The position numbers and the translations under genes were made by a program. 64,000 nt of DNA, taken from positions 188,394,088-188,458,087 of the forward strand of contig CM022303.1 of assembly GCA_011799875.1 (NCBI GenBank), written 5' to 3'. The notes beneath the pieces were generated by a model. That model was given only the letters and a program-made list of their open reading frames with translations, was not told the origin of the DNA and ran no database searches. Source of the DNA: Thinopyrum elongatum. Taxonomy: Eukaryota > Streptophyta > Magnoliopsida > Poales > Poaceae. How positions within the stretch are numbered: position 1 is the first letter of the stretch; each line of letters opens with the position of its first letter. Positions 23,708 through 37,300 of this stretch are shown here, piece after piece.

Positions 23708-26700
23708 TGTAACACCCCAGTGGTTAACTACAGTAATCACCCTTTTGAGATGCCAAGTCACATGATTAACAATGCATAATCATCTTTAACATCATATTGC
23801 TTTCCAACTCTAAGTCAAAAACCCAATTAAGTGAAAGTGGAAAATAACAGTTTTGCCATGAACCTGAAATTAAAATGTGCATCAGTTTTGCAAATATTCC
23901 CATAAGCATTTATAAAAGATTGCAAACTTGTTGGAATTGTACAGGACTCAACAACAAGGAACAGCAGCACACTAACACTGTTTAATCCTTTTTCCTAATT
24001 TAAATAAAATCCAAACAAAAGATAGGGACCCCAAACCATTTCTCAGCAGTGACAGCATAATGCACTGTAAATAATGGAGCAAGTCTATATTTTCAAAAGT
24101 CTTTTGGAATAAAATAAAAGAGAAAACAGAAGAAATAAATAATATAAAAAAAAGGAAAAAGGAAAGCCCCCCCCCACTGGGCCGTGGCCCAGCTGGGCCG
24201 CAGGCCAACAGGCCGGCCCACAGCGCCCATCACCCCCCCCCCTCACCCCAAACCCTAACCCAACACCCCCCACTCTCCCCCCCGATCCCCTCTTCCTCCC
24301 TCTCGCCCGCCGCCCTGACGGCGCGCCCGACGCCGCGCCGCCTCGCCGCACAGCCGTCCCGTCCCGCCCTACCGTCGCCTCCTCGACCCCGACGCCGCCC
24401 TCCCCGCCGTCCGCGTTCCCCTGCATCGGGCCTCCCCTTCAACGCGGGTGAGCAAAACCCCCGTCGTGACCTCGCCGTTGTCGCGCCGCCCGCCGTGGTC
24501 CCGCTCGCCGGCCGTCCTCAGCGCGCGCCCTACTAGCCGCGTCCCTCCCGCGCCGCCGCACCTGCCCGCCGCGCCGGCCCGGCGCCGCCCGGTGCGCGCC
24601 CCCCCCAAGCGCCGCGGGGTCACGCCGTGCTGTCTCCCCTGCGCTCTCGCCTCTCGCCACGCGCCGGGCGCGGGGGTCTTGCTCCCCCCGGCCCCTGCTC
24701 CTCCTCCGCCTCCCCCATCGCTCCTTCCTCTCCTCCACTGCCTGCTCATGCCTCTACCTCTCCCCTTCCCTGGAGCGGTTTGCCTTCTGCTCTTTGTCCT
24801 CTCTTCGCCCTCTTTCAGGTTAGCTCCCCGCTACTAACCGTTCGCTTCTCCCACCCCTCTGCCGCGTCCTGCTTCCTTGCACCCGGTTCGCTTCCTCGTC
24901 GATCTAGCCCCCCCCTTTAGCTCCTACGTCTTTGCCACTTACCACGGTCCCCTCACGCCCCTTTTTTCCTAAATAATAACAAGGGAAAATATAACTAAAT
25001 AAAAAATAAATAATTAGTTAATTCATAATTAAATCAGTGAATTAATTAATTATCTAATGTAGTCTATTAATTAGTTAGTTTAATTTAAGAGATTATTAAC
25101 TTAACCTAATGACTGCTGCATCACATGAATGTCATGCTCTTATGTCATCAGTTACTATTCTGGATATTCAAAATTAAATAATACAAATAAATTCAAAATT
25201 AATAAAATCTTTAGAAATCATATAAAATAATCCGTAGCTCAGATCGCAAACTTTGAACATGAAATTGCTCAGAACACGAGACGAATCTGAATACGCGTCC
25301 GTTTTGTCCGCCACACGTCTCTAACTATCCGAATGGAACCGTTCCCCTCCTGCGGCATCTGTTTGACAAATGCCCGGATCCGGGAAACATTCCCGGATGA
25401 TTCCTCCTTCCTCCGTGAACTACAACCATATGTTAGGACACACCCGGCACTGCGTATTATCATGTCGTACTTTGTGTTGCTCAAGTTGTTCTATATTATA
25501 GGTTTCCTCCTCCCCCTCTTCTCTCTCGGTAGACCTGGACTTACACGACGTCGTCCCGTCCCGAGATCGACGCAACTCAGGAGCCCGACGCCATCGTTGA
25601 CGATCCCTCTCCTCTTGCCAGAGCACCAGACAAGCCCCCCTTTGATCATCCCGATATCGCCCATTCATATTCTCATCTTGCATTAGAATTTGATACTGTT
25701 TCGTTTGCTCACTATTCTGATGCTAGCCTGTTTATTGTAACCTGCCATTGATACTTACCTTGCTTATCCTAAACTGCTTAGTATAGGATGGGTAGAGACC
25801 CACTAGAGGACCCCACTTTGATCCTTGTTGCCCCGCTGGATTATCAGAGACCCGATCAACGGATTGAAGACCTGTGACTTTACTGCTGACCTTGATAGAG
25901 ACGGTCGGCCCGAAGGGGACCCGAGGAAGTTACTTTTACTACAGGACTGAAGGGACAGGCGGTACCACCCAGTAAGTGGAACCTGCAGTTCCCGACAGTC
26001 TTTTACGAGACGGGTTGACCTGGATGGTGCCCGAGTGATGAATACGAGGCGCGGCCGGCTTCTTAGCCCTTGCAGCAAGTCCTCGAGACGGGGCGACGGG
26101 GTCACATCTTTCGTGAGTCTCTGCCGTTTCCGCCAGCCCCTAGGCCACTTACGATTTGGATATTTGATCCAGCAGGCCTCTGGTCTGATCGCACTACCAT
26201 CACTGTGGGCTTGTATGGGCGTTCTGCATCGTAGCATCAAGCCGAAAGTTCTGTCAGACGTCCAGTTCAGCATTGCGGCCGGGACGGACCGGCGCCCCCC
26301 TGGTGCCATGGCTTCCCCCTGCACGCAACGACTCGATGCACGGCGATGGCCCAAGAACCTCGAGCGCTTAGGATGTGAACCGACGGGGACCTCTCTGCTG
26401 AGCGTAGGTCGGGTTGCGAGTGTTGTTTGGCCAGGCCGGCATGCCCCGGAAAGTGTGTGCCGGCCGGAGTTAAGCGACGTGATGGGTAAGTTGGTGCACC
26501 CTGGCAGGGAAGAACCACTTCTATCGATGCCGGTCCTTACGGTAAAGGACACTCGGAGTTGATCCCGATCGGTCAACTAGAACTGGTTACCCGTGAATGA
26601 TACCTGGATAGTGGGCTCTGGGATTGCTTCTCGTAGGGAGTCGAGAAGGGATCTCAGGACGGGTTTGATGACTTTATGGCTCTGGGATTGCTTTCTCGTC

Positions 26701-27371
26701 GGGAGTCGAGAAAGGATCTCTGGGTAGGTTGATAGTTATACTGCTCAATTATATGGTATTGTTTACTCTTCCTATTGCTGCAAGACCGCTGAAGATGCTA
26801 GTCTTCGATAGGAACTAGGCCCTCCTCTCTATTCTGGCATTTCTGCAGCCCAGTCCACATATACAGCCTCCCTTTGATAATGTTGCATATGTAGTGTAGA
26901 TCCTTGCTTGCTGAGTACTCAGAGTACTCACGGTTCTTTGCTTTCTTTTTCCCCCATGTCAGTTCGTCGTGACCAGATGACGGAGCCGCTGAGACAGCTA
27001 CCCCCCGCCGACGTTCGACTACTACACTACCCCGAGGATGGCTTCTGCTACGAGTTCTGTCGACCAGGAGTAGGTTCGGAGGGTCCCAGGCAGGAGGCCT
27101 ACGCCTTTCGATCGTAGTGTTTTATTTTGCCCCCCTTTCTAAAGGCCTTTCTGTTCTCTTTATATCTGTACTCAGATATCTGATGCTTCCGCTGACGCTT
27201 GTATGCCATCGAGCTATGTATTCGAGCCCTCGAGGCCCTGGCTTGTAATATAAAGCTTGTATGACTTTTTTAGTTTTAGAGTTGTGTTGTGATATCTTCC
27301 CGTGAGTCCTTAGGCTTGATCGTGTGCATTTGCGTGTATGATTAGCGCGCGATCGGGCCGGGGGCATCACA
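23708..27371 (+). mobile_element. Gypsy chromovirus LTR 1 (3.66 kb)
   Basis: The LTR starts TGTAACACCCC and ends GGGGGCATCACA, next to a primer site. It is unusually long. It contains a GC-rich segment (24160-24950) with many overlapping spurious frames, an AT-rich stretch (24970-25230), and a pyrimidine/GC mix up to the end. The AT/GC contrast makes the overlapping frames at 24369-24920 and 25803-26576 unreliable as genes; they recur in LTR 3 with different breaks. Confidence 0.85.
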
Positions 27372-27374
27372 AGT

Positions 27375-27386
27375 TGGTATCAGAGC
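27375..27386 (+). other. Gypsy primer-binding site, internal copy 1
   Basis: TGGTATCAGAGC (initiator methionine tRNA type), three bases after the LTR end. About 600 bases of leader follow, up to the gag ATG at 27987. Confidence 0.9.
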
Positions 27387-27986
27387 CGACTGCCTGTAGG
27401 AATCCCCTTTCCAACTGCTTGGCCGAAGTTGAGTCTAAAACCGAAAAACTGTTTTACTAACTTGGCTGTGTGGCTTACGGGCCCACGTCGCCAATTGGTG
27501 GTATTAGGATCTTTTACTCCTCACCTTTACTCTGGGACTCTGACCTCTCTTCTATTCGGGTTAAATGATTTTACTAACTCCAACATTAGGCTCTCGTGAT
27601 CCACATCCACCCGAGTTCTGAAAATATCCCCCCTTGCTTCAAGTTTTGGGCCAGGTTTCTGCATACGGGATCCTTTTATCGAGGGCACCCTGTGTTTTCA
27701 CTTGCAGATTCCTCGCTCCGTCGTTTTTCTCCGACGTTGATGTAGCCTTTGCTATGTCTCGTTGTGTACTTCCTTACCGCGTGCCTGCGCGCCGCCTAGT
27801 TGTCTAGCCTTCTCTTCTCAGCTGTCGTAATGCGGTTCGTAATCGAGACTATGTGTGGATTTGAATTGTCTGGTGTGACTATGATGAAGTATCTATTGCA
27901 CTTCCTTCTGTCGTGCGTGTTACTTCATGAATAATTCCATACATATGCAGTTTTACTTGCTAAACTGCCTCTGTTGATTTGGCAGG

Positions 27987-30900
27987 ATGGCTGACGATCC
28001 TCCACCTCCACCTTATATTGCCGCAATGATGCAGCAGTTTGACTGAACCGTCAGGTTATGGCCGGGATATTGGCTCAGTTCCCACTCCAGAAGGCTCAGC
28101 AACAGAATGCTCCAATAACTCTGCCAGAATTCGTGCGCCTCAACCCTTCTGTTTTCCGCAGCTCCACCAATCCTATGGATGCTGATGATTGGCTTCGTGA
28201 CATCATGTTTGAAATGGAGTCAGCTGATGTTCCCCTGACGTTACGTCACCTTTGCGACATTCCACCTGAAGGGTCCAGCTGTTCAATGGTGGGAAAGTCA
28301 CAAGAGTATTATGCCTGCTGAATCTGTACTCACTTGGCAAGAAGTCCAATCAGCTTTTCGTGCACGGTACATTCCTCAAGGTCTGATGGACCAGAAGAAA
28401 CAGGAGTTCCTTGAACTCTCTCAGGGTAAAATGACTGTGGATGAATATCAGAGGAAATTTCTCGAATTGTCCCGCTATGCTGAAGATGACGTCTGCACTG
28501 AAGCCCGCAAGTAGGATAAATTCCTTGAAGGACCCGTACTGACATAAAACTCGCACTTGCAGTCCTTGATTGCATAGCTTCGCAACGCTTGTCAGCAATC
28601 TTTCCAAATTGAAACAGCTCGACTGAATGCCAGGAGTCGCTCAAACGCACTCGTGAAGTAGGCTCATCTTCGGGTCAGCCTGTTCAGAAACGTCGAGTCT
28701 GGATCCCACACAATGTTTACCACCGACCTGCTCCACCCCAGGCCGTCATATGTTGCACCTCGCCGCCTTCACCGCCGGACAACTAATGGTTCATGATGGA
28801 CCGCCTATGTTATGGCTTCTCCTCAGGATGCACCATGTCCCCCTGATGGTCGTACGAAGGGCCATCGAACCCATCGATGCAGAAATCGTAGGCCAGGATG
28901 TGTGCTATGGACCGAGCCAGGTCACTCACGTCAAAATGAGAAGCTCGTGAGTCTCCAAAAATCATGATGGGAACTCTGTCAGTTAATTCAGTTACAGCTT
29001 CTGTTCTCTTTGATTCCGGCCATCACATTCCTTTGTGTCTCAACATTTTGCTCAGCGACATGAGCTACCTCTAGAGTTATTGCCCACCTTAAGATTATCA
29101 CTTCCCGTTCCGGTGGCAAACCAAGATGGTAAGTCACAACAATCAGATAAAAATTGAAGGGTTGATGTTCTCTGTTTCCCTTATTGCTCTTGGACCTTCC
29201 GACATAGACATCATTCTCGGTATGGACTGGTTGACGCCCACAATCTTTGATTGACTGTGCCACTAAGAAGTCCAGCTCACTCACCCTTCTGGCCAGACAG
29301 TCAAATCACTCAGCCCGAATGCTCAGTGCTGAGAGCCAGATTTATGTTCTGAATGCATTGAATGCCTCACCTCTTGAAGGCATCGAGGACGTTCCAGTTG
29401 TTCGTGATTTTCAAGACGTCTTTCCAGAAGAGCTTCCAGGAATACCCCCTGCTAGAGCTGTTGAGTTTGTCATTGACTTGAAACAGGCACTACTCTATTG
29501 CGAAGCGTCCTTATAAGATGCCTCCGCATCATCTTCTCAGCTTAAGAGAAATCGACACATCACTTAAGAAGGTTTCATCCGCCCCAGTTCCTCTGCTTGG
29601 GGCACCTTCACTCTTCGTTAAGAAGAAGGATGGAACTAACCTTTGGTTCAGGATTATCGGCCCATTAACCAAGCCACCATTCAGAATAAATATCCGCTTC
29701 CTCCGGATCAATGATTTGTATGATCAACTTACTGGATCATCGGTATTCTCTAAACTTGATTTGAGGTTGGGTTACCATCAGATCCGTGTTCGTGAGAAGG
29801 ATATTCCGAAGACTGCATTTGTTACTCCTACGGTTCTTATGAGTACACTGTCATGTCATTTGGCTTAACAAATGCTCCAGCCACATTCTCCGTCTAATGA
29901 TTATATCTTCATGGATTATCTCGACAAATTCGTCGTGGTATATCTGGATGATTTCTGTTTATTCAAGAAAAAGGAGAACATGCTGAACACCTCCGACTTG
30001 TACTGGAAAGGCTCCGAGAACACCAGTTTATGCCAAGTATTCCAAATGTGAAATTTGGCTTTCTGAAGTAACTTACTCGGCCATGTGATTTCCAAGGATG
30101 CATTGCCGTTAACCCAGAACGAGTTCAGGCTATTCTGGACTGGACTCCTCCGAAGAACGTCAACAAAGTGAGAAGTTTTCTCGGCCTCGCAAGCTATTGC
30201 CGTCGTTTTGTCGAGATTTTCTCAAGATTGCTAAGCCTTTGACTGATCTGCTTCACAGGGCGTTAAGTTTGAATGGACAGAAAAATGTCAGGAAAGTTTT
30301 TCAAACACTCAAAGACAAGCTAACTTCGCTCCATTTCTTGCTCCTCCAATTCTCTCAAAGACTTCGTGATCTATTGTGACACATCCGTGAAGGATTAGGC
30401 TTATCCTAATGCAAGAGCGTAAAGTGATTGCTTATGGCTCTCGTCATTGCGCCCACATGAAGAGAATTATCCGTCATGATCTAGAACTAGCTGCTGTCAT
30501 CTATGCACTGCAGTTGTGGCGACATTACCTCTTGTATCGTTGCGAGATATACACGGATCATAAAAGTCTGAAGTACTTGTTCACATCAGCCATCTCTGAA
30601 CCTCCGTCGCAAAGATGGTGGAGACCATTGCAGACTATGATTTGGTATCTTATACCCCTGGCAGGCTAATTAATGGCTAGCCTTAAGACGTAGATCTGAT
30701 CTGTAGACGTATAGAGTACTGATTTGCGTATGATGAAGACAATATGATGTGTATGTAATACTAGAGTCATATTCGCGAACATATGGTTAGGCGAGCTCAA
30801 CCTCGTCTTTTTGAAGACTGTGCAAGCTGAATCTGCGTATTGTTCCACAGGGTTTCTCTTAATAACCTTGTGATACAACCTGATCTTGAGAAAGCTGTTA

Positions 30901-32290
30901 AGAATGCGCAAGCTAGAGTGCTGAAGTTGATCTGATGAGAAAGATCTCACCTTGAAAAGTACAGGATTTCTCGCTGTCTGAAGATGGAACCCTGTATTTC
31001 AGAAACCGCATTGTCATACCTCGCTTCGAGCTTATGACTGACAAGTCATGAAGGAAGCACATGATACCCCGTTGTCTATTCATCCGGGTAGCACCAAAAT
31101 GTATCGTGATCTCGTCAAAGGTACTGGTGGTCTAGAATGAAGCAGGACATTGCTCGTTATGTTGCTGAATGTGATGTGTGTCGTCGCGTTAAGCAGAACA
31201 TCAGAAGCCTGTCTGGAATCCTGCAACCGTTTCCTATTCCTTATGGAAATGGGATAAGGTTCAGATGGTTTCATTACAGGACTTCCCAGGTCACAGAAGG
31301 GTCACGACGCTATTCTTGTCTCGTCGACCAACTCTCCAAAGTTGCACACTTTGCCTGTCAGAGGATGATCACTGCTAGTCAGTTGCAGAGTTATATATCT
31401 CCAGAATTGTTTCACTCCACGGTATTCCGAAGGAGATCAGTTCGGACCGTGGCGGACTTTTCACCTCTAAGTTCTGGGAAAGTTTTCAAAAGGCTATGGG
31501 AACTCATATCACCTGGAGTTCAGCTATCACCCTCAGTCCAAGGCCAAGTCGAACGAGTCAATCAAGTGCTTGAAGACATGCTACGAGCTTGTGTTTTTCT
31601 TTCGGCAAGAAGTGGGAAGAATCTCTTCCATATGCCGAGTTCTCTTATAACAACAGCTATCAAGCCAGCTTGAAAATGGCCCCCTTTGAAGTTCTCTATG
31701 GACGTAAGTGTCGAACCCCTCTGAATTGGTCAGAAACTGGGGAACGACCACTCGTGGGTCCGGATATTATTCAGCATGCCGAAGAACAAGTCCGTATCGT
31801 CCGTGAAAATCTTAAGGCGCTCAGGATCGTCAGAAGAGCAACTATGATCGCAAACGATGGGGTTTGATTTATCAACCTGGTGATCAAGTTTATCTGCGCG
31901 TCACTCCTATGAAGGGCACTCACCGTTTTGGAATCAAGGGCAAGCTAGCTCGCGCTACATTGTGGTCCTTTCCGCATTATTGCTAGACGTGGTCAAGTGG
32001 CGTATAAATTGGATTTGCCGCCGCAATTCTCTCATGTCCCCGACGTATTTCATGTGTCGCAACTCCGTAAATGCTTCAAGGAATCTCCACACCCGAGCAG
32101 TGGATCATGAAATGCTCGAGTTGTGCTGATGATCTATCCTATAAGGAGCATCCGATCCGCATTCTCGATGAAGCTGAACGTCAACCCGTCAAAGGTTACC
32201 AAGTTCCTCAAAGTGCAGTGGTCAAATCATACTGAAGATGAAGCCACTTGGGAACGCGAGGATAATCTTCGTGGCGGAATACCCCGAACT
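27987..32290 (+). pseudogene. Gypsy gag-pol, internal copy 1 (frameshifted)
   Basis: Gag-pol of a chromodomain Gypsy element. Gag begins MADDPPPPPYIAAMMQQF, then shifts frame near 28040. Later pieces match copy 2 closely: gag LPEFVRLNPSVF; the same in-frame TAG after EARK (28512-28514); protease region; reverse transcriptase with the YLDD box damaged near 29940; RNase H ([11 protein letters not shown] near 30550); integrase zinc region (CDVCRRVK near 31170, better preserved here than in copy 2); integrase core; and a chromodomain piece (KVQWSNHTEDEATWERED near 32200-32270). Breaks are dominated by single-base losses, and intact frames rarely exceed 180 codons. This pattern suggests uncorrected long-read error as much as natural decay. 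Confidence 0.8.
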
Positions 32291-32345
32291 TTTTCCTTCT
32301 ACTTCTTAATTCTCGGGACGAGAATTCTTTTTAGTAGAGGAGATT

Positions 32346-33683
32346 TGTAAACACCCCCAGTGGTTAACTAACTAATCACCCTTTTGATAATGCCAAGTCA
32401 GCATGATTAACAATGCATAATCATCTTTAACATCATATTGCTTTTCAACTCCTAAGTCAAAACCCAAATTTAAGTGAAAGTGGAAAAAAAAGTTGCCTGA
32501 ACCTAAATTAAATGTGCATCATGTTGCAAATATTCCCATAGCATTTAAAAAATGATTGCAACATTTGTTGGAATTGTAAAGGACTCAAACAACAAGGAAC
32601 AGCAGCAACTAACACATGTTTAATCCTTTTTCAATTAAAATAAAACCAAACAAAAAGATATGGACCCCCAAACCAATTTCTAGCGTGACAGATAATGCAC
32701 TGTAAATAATGGAGCAAGTCTCATATTTTACAAATCTTTTGGAATAAATAAAAGAGAAAACAGAAAAGGAAAATAAATAATATAAAAAAAGGAAAAGGAA
32801 AAGCCCCCCCACTGGGCCGTGGCCCAGCTGGGCCGCAGGCCAACGGCCGGCCCCCACGCCCATAACCCCCCCACACCCCTCACCCCTCACCCTAACCCCG
32901 ACACCCCCCACTCTCCCCCCCGATCCCCTCTCCCTCTCGTCGCCGCGCGCCTGACGGCGCCGCCTCGCCGCACGCCGTCCCGTCGCCGCCCTANNNNNNN
33001 NNNNNNNNNNNNNNNNNNCGCCGCCTCGCCGCAACGCCGTCCCGTCGCCGCCACTACGTCGCCTCCTCGACCCCGACGCCCGCCTCCCGCCGTCGCGTTC
33101 CCTGCATCGGGCCTCCCCTTCAACGCGGTGACAAACCCACCGTCGTGACCTCGCCGTTGTCGCGCCGCCCGCCGTGGTCCCGCTGTTGCATATGTAGTGT
33201 AGATCCTTGCTTGCTGAGTACTTCAGAGTACTCACGGTTGCTTTGCTTTCTTTTTCCCCCATGTCAGTTCGTCGTGACCAGATGACGGAGCCGCTGAGAC
33301 AGCTACCCCCGCCGACGTTCGACTACTACTACTACCCCGAGGATGGCTTCTGCTACGAGTTGGCTGTCGACCAGGAGTAGGTTCGGAGGGTCCCAGGCAG
33401 GAGGCCTACGCCTTTCGATCGTAGTGTTTTATTTTGCCCCGCCTTTCTAAAGGCCTTTCTGTTTCTCTTTTATATCTGTACTCAGATATCTGATGCTTCC
33501 GCTGACGCTTGTATGCCATCGAGCTATGTATTCGAGCCCTCGAGGCCCTGGCTTGTAATATAAAGCTTGTATGACTTTATTTATGTTTTAGAGTTGTGTT
33601 GTGATATCTTCCCGTGAGTCCTTAGGCTTGATCGTGTGCATTTGCGTGTATGATTAGCGCGCGATCGGGCCGGGGGCATCACA
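32346..33683 (+). mobile_element. Gypsy LTR 2, internally deleted, with assembly gap
   Basis: It starts TGTAAACACCCCC after the purine-rich AGTAGAGGAGATT and ends GGGGGCATCACA before a second primer site (33687-33698). It is only 1.34 kb. Near 33183 the sequence jumps from the GC-rich segment (equivalent to about 24505) to GTTGCATATGTAGTG (equivalent to about 26880), skipping about 2.4 kb present in LTRs 1 and 3. It also contains a run of Ns. Confidence 0.85.
32994..33018. other. Assembly gap (25 N)
   Basis: Twenty-five Ns lie inside LTR 2. The ~36 bases before the gap (ending CCGTCGCCGCCCTA) are almost repeated right after it, so the flanks look like overlapping contig ends that were not merged. 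Confidence 0.95.
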
Positions 33684-33686
33684 AGT

Positions 33687-33698
33687 TGGTATCAGAGC
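33687..33698 (+). other. Gypsy primer-binding site, internal copy 2
   Basis: TGGTATCAGAGC, three bases after the end of LTR 2, followed by the same ~600-base leader as in copy 1. Confidence 0.9.
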
Positions 33699-34301
33699 CG
33701 ACTGCCTGTAGGAATCCCCTTTCCAACTGCTTGGCCGAAGTTGAGTCTAGAAACCGGAAAACTGTTTTACTAACTTGGCTGTGTGGCTTACGGGCCCACG
33801 TCGCCAATTGGGTGGTATTAGGATCTTTTACTCCTCGACCTTTACTCTGGGACTCTGACCTCTCTTCTATTCGGGTTAAATGATTTTACTAACTCCAACA
33901 TTAGGCTCTCGTGATCACATCCACCCGGAGTTCTGAAAATATCCCCCCTTGCTTCAAGATTTTGGGCCAGGTTCTGCATACGGGATCCTTTTATCGAGGG
34001 CACCCTGTGTTGTCACTTGCAGATTCCTCGCTCCGTCAGTTTTCTCCGACGTTGATGTAGCCTTTGCTATGTCTCGTTGTGTACTTCCTTACCGCGTGCC
34101 TGCGCGCCGCCTAGTTGTCTAGCCTTCTCTTCTCAGCTGTCGTAATGCCGGTTCGTAATCGAGACTATGTGTGGATTTGAATGTCTGGTGTGACTATGAT
34201 GAAGTATCTATTGCACTTCCTTCTGTCGTGCGTGTTACTTCATGAATAATTCCATACATATGCAGTTTTACTTGCTAAACTGCCTCTGTTGATTTGGCAG
34301 G

Positions 34302-37300
34302 ATGGCTGACGATCCTCCACCTCCACCTTATATTGCCGCAATGATGCAGCAGTTTGAACTGAACCGTCAGGTTATGGCCGGGATATTGGCTCAGTTCCCA
34401 ACTCAGAATGCTCAGCAACAGAATGCTCCAATAACTCTGCCAGAATTCGTGCGCCTCAACCCGTCTGTTTTCCGCAGCTCCACCAATCCTATGGATGCTG
34501 ATGATTGGCTTCGTGACATCATGTTTGAAATGGAGTCAGCTGATGTTGCCCCTGACAGTTACGTCACCTTTGCGACATTCCACCTGAAGGGTCCAGCTGT
34601 TCAATGGTGGGAAAGTCACAAGAGTATTATGCCTGCTGAATCTGTACTCACTTGGCAAGAAGTCCAATCAGCTTTTCGTGCACGGTACATTCCTCAAGGT
34701 CTGATGGACCAGAAGAAACAGGAGTTCCGTGAACTCTCTCAGGGTAAAATGACTGTGGATGAATATCAGAGGAAATTTCTCGAATTGTCCCGCTATGCTG
34801 AAGATGACGTCTGCACTGAAGCCCGCAAGTAGGATAAATTCCTTGAAGGACTCCGTACTGACATAAAACTCGCACTTGCAGTCCTTGATTGCATAGACTT
34901 CGCAACGCTTGTCAGCAAATCTTTCCAAATTGAAACAGCTCTGACTGAATGCCAGGAGTCGCTCAAACGCACTCGTGAAGTAGGCTCATCTTCGGGTCAG
35001 CCTGTTCAGAAACGTCGAGTCTGGATCCCACACAATGTTTACCACCGACCTGCTCCAACCCCAAGGCCGTCATATGTTGCACCTCGCCTGCCTTCACCGC
35101 CGAGACAACTAATGGTTCATGATGGACCGCCTAATGTTATGGCTTCTCCTCAGGATGCACCATGTCCCCCTGATGGTCGTACGAAGGGCCATCGAACCCA
35201 TCGATGCAGAAATCGTAAGGCCAGGATGTGTGCTATGGACCGAGGCCAGGTCACTCACGTCAAAATGGGAGAAGCTCGTGAGTCTCCAAAAATCATGATG
35301 GGAACTCTGTCAGTTAATTCAGTTACAGCTTCTGTTCTCTTTGATTCCGGGGCATCACATTCCTTTGTGTCTCAACAATTTGCTCAGCGACATGAGCTAC
35401 CTCTAGAGTTATTGCCCACACCATTAGAGATTATCACTTCCCGTTCCAGGTGGCAAACCAAGATGGTAAGTCACAACAATCAGATAAAAATTGAAGGGTT
35501 GATGTTCTCTGCTTCCCTTATTGCTCTTGGACCTTCCGACATAGACATCATTCTCGGTATGGACTGGTTGACCGCCCACAATGCTTTGATTGACTGTGCC
35601 ACTAAGAAAGTCCAGCTCACTCACCCTTCTGGCCAGACAGTCAAATACTCAGCCCGAATAGCTCAGGATGCTGAGAGCCAGATTTATGTTCTGAATGCAT
35701 TGAATGCCTCACCTCTTGAAGGCATCGAGGACGTTCCAGTTGTTCGTGATTTTCAAGACGTCTTTCCAGAAGAGCTTCCAGGAATACCCCCTGCTAGAGC
35801 TGTTGAGTTTGTCATTGACTTGAAACCAGGCACTACTCCTATTGCGAAGCGTCCTTATAAGATGCCTCCGCATCATCTTCTCGAGCTTAAGGAAGAAATC
35901 GACACATCACTTAAGAAAGGTTTCATCCGCCCCAGTTCCTCTGCTTGGGGAGCACCTTCACTCTTCGTTAAGAAGAAGGATGGAACTAACCGATTGGTTC
36001 AGGATTATCGGCCCATTAACCAAGCCACCATTCAGAATAAATATCCGCTTCCTCGGATCAATGATTTGTATGATCAACTTACTGGATCATCGGTATTCTC
36101 TAAACTTGATTTGAGGTTGGGTTACCATCAGATCCGTGTTCGTGAAGAGGATATTCCGAAGACTGCATTTGTTACTCGCTACGGTTCTTATGAGTACACT
36201 GTCATGTCATTTGGCTTAACAAATGCTCCAGCCACATTCTCCCGTCTAATGAATTATATCTTCATGGATTATCTCGACAAATTCGTCGTGGTATATCTGG
36301 ATGATATTCTGGTTTATTCGAAGAATAAAGGAGAACATGCTGAACACCTCCGACTTGTACTGGAAAGGCTCCGAGAACACCAGTTGTATGCCAAGTATTC
36401 CAAATGTGAAATTTGGCTTTCTGAAGTAACTTACCTCGGCCATGTGATTTCCAAGGATGGCATTGCCGTTAACCCAGAACGAGTTCAGGCTATTCTGGAC
36501 TGGACTCCTCCGAAGAACGTCAAGCAAGTGAGAAGTTTTCTCGGCCTCGCAAGCTATTGCCGTCGTTTTGTCGAGAATTTCTCAAAGATTGCTAAGCCTT
36601 TGACTGATCTGCTTCACAAGGGCGTTAAGTTTGAATGGACAGAAAAATGTCAGGAAAGTTTTCAAACACTCAAAGACAAGCTAACTTCTGCTCCATTTCT
36701 TGCTCCTCCAGATTCTCGCAAAGACTTCGTGATCTATTGTGACACATCCCGTGAAGGATTAGGCTGTATCCTAATGCAAGAGCGTAAAGTGATTGCTTAT
36801 GGCTCTCGTCAATTGCGCCCACATGAAGAGAATTATCCGGTACATGATCTAGAACTAGCTGCTGTCATCTATGCACTGCAGTTGTGGCGACATTACCTTC
36901 TTGGTAATCGTTGCGAGATATACACGGATCATAAAAGTCTGAAGTACTTGTTCACTCAGCCATCTCTGAACCTCCGTCAGCAAAGATGGATGGAGACCAT
37001 TGCAGACTATGATTTGGGTATTTCTTATACCCCTGGCAAGGCTAATGTAATGGCTGATGCCTTAAGCCGCAAGTCCTATTGCGACAACCTCATGGTTAGG
37101 CGAGCTCAACCTCGTCTTTTTGAAGAACTGTGCAAGCTGAATCTGCGTATTGTTCCACAGGGTTCTCTTAATAACCTTGTGATACAACCTGATCTTGAGA
37201 AAGCTGTTAAGAATGCGCAAGCTAGAGATGCTGAAGTTGATCTGATGAAGAAAGATCTTCACCTTGAAAAGTACAGGGATTTCTCGCTGTCTGAAGATGG

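Noticed and set aside
24230..24920. Overlapping GC-rich open frames of 70-129 codons
   Set aside because: They lie in the GC-rich part of a Gypsy LTR, overlap in several frames, and are not preserved as open frames in the other LTR copies.
25803..26576. Minus-strand open frame of 257 codons
   Set aside because: It lies within LTR 1; the equivalent stretch in LTR 3 (41066-41400) is broken into short pieces, and no domain is recognisable.
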